Positions 6,109-10,349 of a stretch of 10,349 nucleotides of DNA are shown piece by piece (position 1 is the stretch's first letter; every line of letters begins with the position of its first letter). Under the pieces are notes generated by a model that was given only the letters and a program-made list of their open reading frames with translations, did no database searches and was not told the origin of the DNA. A program made the translations under genes and the position numbers. This DNA is from an uncultured bacterium (GTDB lineage: Bacteria; Actinomycetota; Actinomycetes; S36-B12). Location: positions 1 to 10,349 of the forward strand of contig CAJAKT010000357.1 in the NCBI GenBank assembly GCA_903940375.1, in the 5' to 3' direction.

Positions 6109-6732
6109 GTGGAATCGGACGACGCACTGGTGGGTGTGGGGCCGTGGGTGGGCGAATGGCCGAGTGACGACCGGCTCGACCCGGACCTGCTGGAACAGGG
6201 TGACCGCCGCAATGTGGTGGACCGTTACCGCTACTGGCGGCTTGAGGCGATCGTCGATGACCTGGATCAGCGCCGACACCCGTTCCACGTGGCGATCGAG
6301 AACTTCGGTCACGACTTCAACATCGGTTCCGTCGTGCGCACGGCCAATGCTTTCCTCGCAGAAGAGGTGCACATCGTGGGACGCCGGCGCTGGAACCGGC
6401 GCGGGGCGATGGTGACCGACCGCTACCAGCATGTTCGTCATCACGAGGATGCCGCAGGCCTGGCTGCTTGGGCGGCTGAACATGATCTGCCGCTGATCGG
6501 CATCGACAACCTCCCGGGCGCGGTACCGCTCGAGACGGCGGACCTTCCGCGGTCCTGCATCCTGATGTTCGGGCAGGAGGGCGATGGCCTGACACCGATG
6601 GCCTGGGAGTCCTGCAGTGCCGTGCTGTCCATCGCCCAGTTCGGCTCGACGCGTTCGATCAATGTCGGAGCGGCCGCCGCTATCGCCATGCATGCGTGGG
6701 TCCGTCGACACGTCTACGGCCAGGTGACGTGA
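6109..6732 (+). CDS. TrmH/SpoU-family RNA 2'-O-methyltransferase
   Basis: This 207-residue SPOUT enzyme uses S-adenosylmethionine to methylate ribose 2'-OH groups in tRNA or rRNA. The three SpoU motifs are present: motif 1 at 65-77 (N65, N71, R77 in NFGHDFNIGSVVR), motif 2 at 154-160 (FGQEGDG, with E157) and motif 3 at 175-190 (S183 and N185 in STRSINVG). The stretch RRRWNRRGAMVTDRYQH (92-108) resembles Rv0380c-type actinobacterial homologues. The usual start would be ATG 6103, but GTG 6109 sits 7 nt after the -10 and is preferred; 6103 would lie upstream of the predicted transcription start. The N-terminal extension (1-60) could help RNA binding. The stop TGA overlaps the MFS start as TGATG. 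The target nucleotide is unknown, so no trm or rlm symbol is given. Confidence 0.9.
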   Translation: MESDDALVGVGPWVGEWPSDDRLDPDLLEQGDRRNVVDRYRYWRLEAIVDDLDQRRHPFHVAIENFGHDFNIGSVVRTANAFLAEEVHIVGRRRWNRRGAMVTDRYQHVRHHEDAAGLAAWAAEHDLPLIGIDNLPGAVPLETADLPRSCILMFGQEGDGLTPMAWESCSAVLSIAQFGSTRSINVGAAAAIAMHAWVRRHVYGQVT

Positions 6733-7955
6733 TGTCTTCGGGCCGCGCTCTCGCTCGCAATCCGCACTACCGTCGACTGTTCGCAGCTCGAACCATCAGC
6801 AACGTCGGCAACGGGATCTTCCCGATCGCGCTGTCTTTCGGCATCCTCGCGCTGCCGGGCACCACGCCAAGTTCGCTCAGTCTTGTGCTTGCTGCGCAGG
6901 CAATCCCGATCGTTCTCCTGCTGCCATTCGGTGGCGTGATTGCAGACCGGGTCGGCAGCGCGAAGATCATCGGCATCACCGACGTGCTGATGAGCCTCGT
7001 CGTCGGACTGGTGGGCGTTCTCTTCATGACGGGAACGGTGACGATTCCGATCCTCGTGATCCTCGCTCCCATCACGGGTGCGCTGGTGGCCCTCTGGTAC
7101 CCGGCTTTCCCCGGCCTCATCCCGGATGTCGTGCAATCCGAGGAGCACCTGCAGTCGGCCAATGCCTATGTCAGCGTTGCGTCGAACGGCGGGCTCATCG
7201 TGGGCAACGCGATCGGCGGTCTGCTCGTGGCGTCGTTCGGGGCTGGCATAGCGATCGCCGTTGATGCGGCCTCGTTCCTGCTGGCGGGCATCCTGGTGTT
7301 CTCCTTCCGCCAGGTATCCAGCCCGCATCACTCGGGTGAGTCGATGCTGGGCGACCTCGCGCATGGCTGGCGACTGGTGATCTCGATCCGGTGGTTCGTC
7401 GTCGTGATCATGGCGTTCAGCATCATCGTCATGGCCCTGCGCGGTGCCGAAGAGGTCATGGGACCGGTTCTGGCGTTGCAGGAGTACGGGGGGGCGTCGG
7501 GCTGGGCCATCGTGCTGGCCTGCATGTCCATTGGGCTGCTGCTGGGCGCCTTCGCGGGCACGAAGGTGAACTTCAGCCGCCCGATGTTCTACGGGATGCT
7601 CGTCACGCTGACTCTTCCGCTCTGGCTGGTGTCCTTGGCCTACGCGCTGCCGCTTCCGGTCGTCGCCTTCACCGCGTTCCTGTGGGGGGTATCGATTGAG
7701 TTGTTCCAGGTGATGTGGTTCACGACCATCCAGACGAACATCCCCCGTGAGTCAATCGCCCGAGTGAGTTCCTACGACGCGATGGGATCGTTGATGTTCG
7801 GTCCGATCGGTCTGGCGCTGGCTGGCCCGCTGGTCGTGGCCGTGGGCCTGCAGACCGCATTCCTGGTGGCAGCAGGCATCACGCTGGTGGCGATCGTCGG
7901 CTCGCTGTTCTTCCCGTCCATCCGCAACCTGCGCGCTCCGCAGCCTCAGTCGTAG
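6732..7955 (+). CDS. MFS transporter, probable drug/siderophore-type exporter (EntS-like)
   Basis: This 407-residue membrane protein has about twelve hydrophobic spans and no signal peptide. Motif A of the major facilitator superfamily is at 67-79 (GGVIADRVGSAKI, with D72 and R73), in the loop between helices 2 and 3. The N-terminus RNPHYRRLFAARTISNVGNG and the cytoplasmic central loop (about 192-215, SFRQVSSPHHSGESMLGDLA) resemble the MFS_3/EntS-like exporter group, which works by proton antiport. The substrate cannot be told. ATG 6732 shares its A with the methylase stop, and AGGTGA at 6722-6727 can serve as ribosome-binding site, so the gene is translationally coupled to trmH. A start at 6696 would add 12 residues read inside the methylase gene and is unlikely. 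A weak hairpin follows the stop. Confidence 0.9.
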   Translation: MSSGRALARNPHYRRLFAARTISNVGNGIFPIALSFGILALPGTTPSSLSLVLAAQAIPIVLLLPFGGVIADRVGSAKIIGITDVLMSLVVGLVGVLFMTGTVTIPILVILAPITGALVALWYPAFPGLIPDVVQSEEHLQSANAYVSVASNGGLIVGNAIGGLLVASFGAGIAIAVDAASFLLAGILVFSFRQVSSPHHSGESMLGDLAHGWRLVISIRWFVVVIMAFSIIVMALRGAEEVMGPVLALQEYGGASGWAIVLACMSIGLLLGAFAGTKVNFSRPMFYGMLVTLTLPLWLVSLAYALPLPVVAFTAFLWGVSIELFQVMWFTTIQTNIPRESIARVSSYDAMGSLMFGPIGLALAGPLVVAVGLQTAFLVAAGITLVAIVGSLFFPSIRNLRAPQPQS

Positions 7956-7969
7956 CGGAGGGACCTCCG
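7956..7969 (+). terminator. Weak hairpin after the MFS gene
   Basis: CGGAG (7956-7960) pairs with CTCCG (7965-7969) around the loop GGAC, directly after the stop codon. No T-tract follows, so intrinsic termination would be weak. It may only mark a partial boundary before fba. Confidence 0.3.
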
Positions 7970-7972
7970 GCG

Positions 7973-8001
7973 CTGACACCGCTCGGGACTTCTGGAAGAA
8001 T
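7973..8001 (+). promoter_or_regulatory. Candidate promoter of fba
   Basis: CTGACA (7973-7978) resembles a -35 box. A 17-bp spacer separates it from AAGAAT (7996-8001), which matches the -10 consensus at 4 of 6 positions. Transcription would start near 8008 and give a leader of about 32 nt containing the AGGAG ribosome-binding site. The -10 lacks the first T, so this is tentative. Confidence 0.35.
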
Positions 8002-8039
8002 GGCAACGCTTACATCCGCCCTAGCTGCAGGAGTCCCCG

Positions 8040-9062
<1,023 letters not shown>

Positions 9063-9081
9063 GCCTCCGTACGCAGGAGGC
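9063..9081 (+). terminator. Hairpin terminator candidate after fba
   Basis: GCCTCC (9063-9068) and GGAGGC (9076-9081) form a perfect 6-bp GC stem with loop GTACGCA, starting right after the fba stop. There is no T-tract, which is common for actinobacterial terminators. The much longer palindrome at 9092-9144 may add to termination. Confidence 0.5.
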
Positions 9082-9091
9082 ACGTGTATGT

Positions 9092-9144
9092 GGGAGAAAC
9101 GGTCAGGAACGGCGCATCCCGCCGGATTCCTGGCCGTTTCTCCC
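9092..9144. repeat. Palindromic repeat unit 1 (18-bp arms)
   Basis: The arm GGGAGAAACGGTCAGGAA (9092-9109) is matched by its inverse at 9127-9144 at 17 of 18 positions; the odd pair is T/G, a wobble in RNA. Inside, CGGCG (9110-9114) pairs with CGCCG (9120-9124) around CATCC, with a two-base bulge (9125-9126). The whole 53 bp therefore fold into one long hairpin of about 23 pairs. No protein-coding frame fits here. It could be a strong terminator, an mRNA-stabilising 3' structure for fba, or a REP-like mobile palindrome. No similar copy was noticed elsewhere in the window. Confidence 0.8.
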
Positions 9145-9151
9145 GTATTGC

Positions 9152-9204
9152 GGGACAAACGGGCAGGGATGGGGGCGGAGGGGCTGGATTCGCGCATTTC
9201 TCCC
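9152..9204. repeat. Palindromic repeat unit 2, diverged copy
   Basis: The left arm GGGACAAACGGGCAGGGA (9152-9169) matches unit 1's left arm at 15 of 18 positions. The right end TTTCTCCC (9197-9204) is identical to the end of unit 1's right arm; the rest of that arm is eroded. Both units measure 53 bp and start 60 bp apart, which points to tandem duplication of one element. The centre (9170-9196) is G-rich and not alignable. The right edge is 20 bp before the DUF3151 start codon. Confidence 0.55.
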
Positions 9205-9212
9205 AGTGTTGA

Positions 9213-9218
9213 CAGGCT
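9213..9218 (+). promoter_or_regulatory. Tentative -10 of the DUF3151 gene
   Basis: CAGGCT lies exactly 6 nt before ATG 9225, the same spacing as TAGGCT before pyrE and differing from it by one base (C for the first T). It would again give a leaderless mRNA. A perfect TTGACA overlaps it at 9209-9214 but has no -10 hexamer at 16-18 bp, so it is probably not used as a -35 box. This is the weakest promoter call here. Confidence 0.25.
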
Positions 9219-9224
9219 GATGCC

Positions 9225-9629
9225 ATGACCATCGGTGAGAACCTCTTCCCCGGACCGCCCGCCACACTGCTGCCGGTCGATTCGGCCGCCGCTGAACTGG
9301 CCGCGGGGGTCGACCCCGACCTGGTCGTGCGCTCCTACCCGACGAGCTCCCTGGTCTGGGCCGAGCTGGCCGATCAGGCGTGGGCCGAGGGTGCCATCGT
9401 CGAGTCCTACGCCTTCGCGCGCGTGGGTTATCACCGCGGACTGGACGCCCTGCGGCGAAACGGATGGAAGGGCCACGGCCCCGTGCCGTGGAGCCATGAG
9501 CCGAATCAGGGCTTCCTGCGCTGCCTGCGGTCGCTCGGTCGTGCCGCGGGTGCCATCGGCGAGGCCGACGAGGTCGATCGCATCGGTGTCTTCATGGACG
9601 ACTGCGACCCGTCCGTTCCGCGCGACTAG
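9225..9629 (+). CDS. DUF3151 family protein
   Basis: This 134-residue soluble protein belongs to an actinobacterial family of unknown function; the mycobacterial member (Rv0360c, from memory) also lies close to fba. The N-terminal ENLFPGPPATLLP matches that family's start and supports ATG 9225. The conserved core is GYHRGLDALRRNG (68-80), then WKGHGPVPWSHEPNQGFLR (81-99), and the acidic FMDDCDPS tail (123-130). Alternating Ala-rich helices (AAAELAAG, WAELADQAWAEGAIVESYAFAR) suggest a TPR-like helical protein, but that is a visual impression only. Its TAG stop overlaps the next gene's GTG as TAGTG, so the two are translationally coupled. No catalytic residues can be named. Confidence 0.92.
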   Translation: MTIGENLFPGPPATLLPVDSAAAELAAGVDPDLVVRSYPTSSLVWAELADQAWAEGAIVESYAFARVGYHRGLDALRRNGWKGHGPVPWSHEPNQGFLRCLRSLGRAAGAIGEADEVDRIGVFMDDCDPSVPRD

Positions 9630-10349
9630 TGCCGCACGCGATTGTCGTCGGCGCAGGCATCAGCGGGGTCGCCTGCGCATCAGCTCTCGCCGTCGCGGGC
9701 ATCGATGTCACGTTGCGGGAGCGGGGACGCACCGTCGGCGGCCGGATGGCTTCACGAACGATGCGCGATACCGGCACCGCCAATGACGGCCGTGTCGTCG
9801 ACATCGGAGCCTCGTACTTCACGCTTTCCGATCCCGACTTCACGGCCGCTATCAATGGCTTGATGGCTCAGGGAATCGTGCGTACGTGGACCGATGCGTT
9901 CCACGTTGCCGGCCCGCAGGGGATCGAGGGCGTGCGCTCAGGTCCGATGCGGTACGCGGCGGACGGCGGCCTGCGCAGCATCGTGGCATCGCTGCTCCAC
10001 CCTGCGGTAAACGTGGTCTTCGCATCCGAGGCAGGTGAGGTGGCGGGTGACGCACGCGGCGCCGCCGTGGATGGTGAGCGCGTGGACGCCGTTGCCGTCT
10101 GCATGCCACAGCCGCAGTCGGCGCGCCTGCTCGCCGGGGCGCCGGCTGCCGCGATGTGGGAACCGGTGATCGCCGTCACCTGCGCATTCGATCAGCGCAC
10201 GTGGCCCGTGCTCGACGGCGTCTTCGTCAATGACGATGCCGTCATCACCTGGATCGCTGATGACGGCATGCGTCGTGGCGACGAGGCCCCGGTGCTCGTG
10301 GCGCACGTCCACCCGGTGCTGTCGGCACGCCACCTTGACGATCCGGCGG
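9629..10349 (+). CDS. Renalase-like FAD-dependent oxidoreductase, N-terminal part
   Basis: The frame opens at GTG 9629 and stays open to the right edge of the window: 240 complete codons, 3' end missing. It begins MPHAIVVGAGISGVACA, a classical FAD-binding Rossmann motif (G8-x-G10-x-x-G13), with E31 at the end of strand 2 to bind the ribose. GGRMASR (37-43) and DIGASYF (58-64) are the signature of the renalase/amine-oxidase-like NAD(P)/FAD family, where GRMA(S/T)R and D.GA.YF contact the flavin. VDAVAVCMPQPQSARLLAG is the strand where these enzymes usually have VVLAxPxPQ. Members oxidise dihydropyridine forms of NAD(P)H or amines; the substrate is not predictable. The GTG overlaps the DUF3151 stop; no Shine-Dalgarno sequence is visible, so translation is probably coupled. 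Confidence 0.87.
   Translation, partial: MPHAIVVGAGISGVACASALAVAGIDVTLRERGRTVGGRMASRTMRDTGTANDGRVVDIGASYFTLSDPDFTAAINGLMAQGIVRTWTDAFHVAGPQGIEGVRSGPMRYAADGGLRSIVASLLHPAVNVVFASEAGEVAGDARGAAVDGERVDAVAVCMPQPQSARLLAGAPAAAMWEPVIAVTCAFDQRTWPVLDGVFVNDDAVITWIADDGMRRGDEAPVLVAHVHPVLSARHLDDPA

Noticed and set aside
6085..6711. Upstream extension of the DedA frame to 423 residues
   Set aside because: It is antisense to the methylase gene, and a normal DedA protein with its own -10 begins at 6084.
9092..9204. CRISPR-like array
   Set aside because: There are only two palindromic units, with no constant repeat and unique spacers, and no cas gene nearby.
9209..9214. Perfect TTGACA as a -35 box for DUF3151
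   Set aside because: No TANNNT occurs 16-18 bp downstream, and transcription would start inside the coding sequence, after the conserved N-terminal start.

Overview
The window is GC-rich, densely packed chromosomal DNA, almost certainly from an actinobacterium (Actinomycetota). Evidence: strong G/C bias at third codon positions, frequent GTG starts, actinobacterial families of unknown function (DUF3151, DUF4031), a DapC-type aminotransferase close to the mycobacterial one, and neighbours (clpB, pyrE, a TrmH/SpoU methylase, a DedA protein, fba, DUF3151) that, from memory, also lie near each other in Mycobacterium tuberculosis (about Rv0360c to Rv0384c). The genus cannot be told from the sequence. 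There is no tRNA, rRNA, insertion sequence, integrase, CRISPR array or phage gene.

Layout. 2-241: C-terminus of the ClpB disaggregase (+). 231-1669: on the minus strand, a DapC-like aminotransferase followed by a small DUF4031 protein, tail to tail with clpB. 1714-3201: a secreted trypsin-like protease with C-terminal fibronectin-III-like modules (-). 3284-4066: a short-chain dehydrogenase (+), tail to tail with a small unknown protein (4063-4422, -). 4446-4988: orotate phosphoribosyltransferase PyrE (+), overlapping the end of a DedA-DinB pair (6084 to 4968, -). 6109-7955: a TrmH-family RNA methylase translationally coupled to an MFS exporter (+). 8040-9062: class II fructose-bisphosphate aldolase (+). 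9063-9224: a non-coding gap with a terminator-like hairpin and two palindromic repeat units. 9225-10349: a DUF3151 protein coupled to a renalase-like FAD oxidoreductase that runs off the right edge (+).

The genes are mostly housekeeping: proteostasis, lysine/DAP and pyrimidine synthesis, RNA modification, glycolysis, membrane and transport. I found no defence system, biosynthetic cluster or mobile island, so no new multi-gene system is claimed. The most interesting structure is regulatory. At three divergent gene pairs the -10 hexamers of both directions overlap on a shared TA, giving a 10-bp palindromic core ANNNTANNNT. At five or six genes the -10 lies exactly 6-7 nt from the start codon, as expected for leaderless mRNAs. 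Two start codons are revised on this basis. The second item is the pair of 53-bp palindromic units after fba, whose arms can fold in alternative ways.
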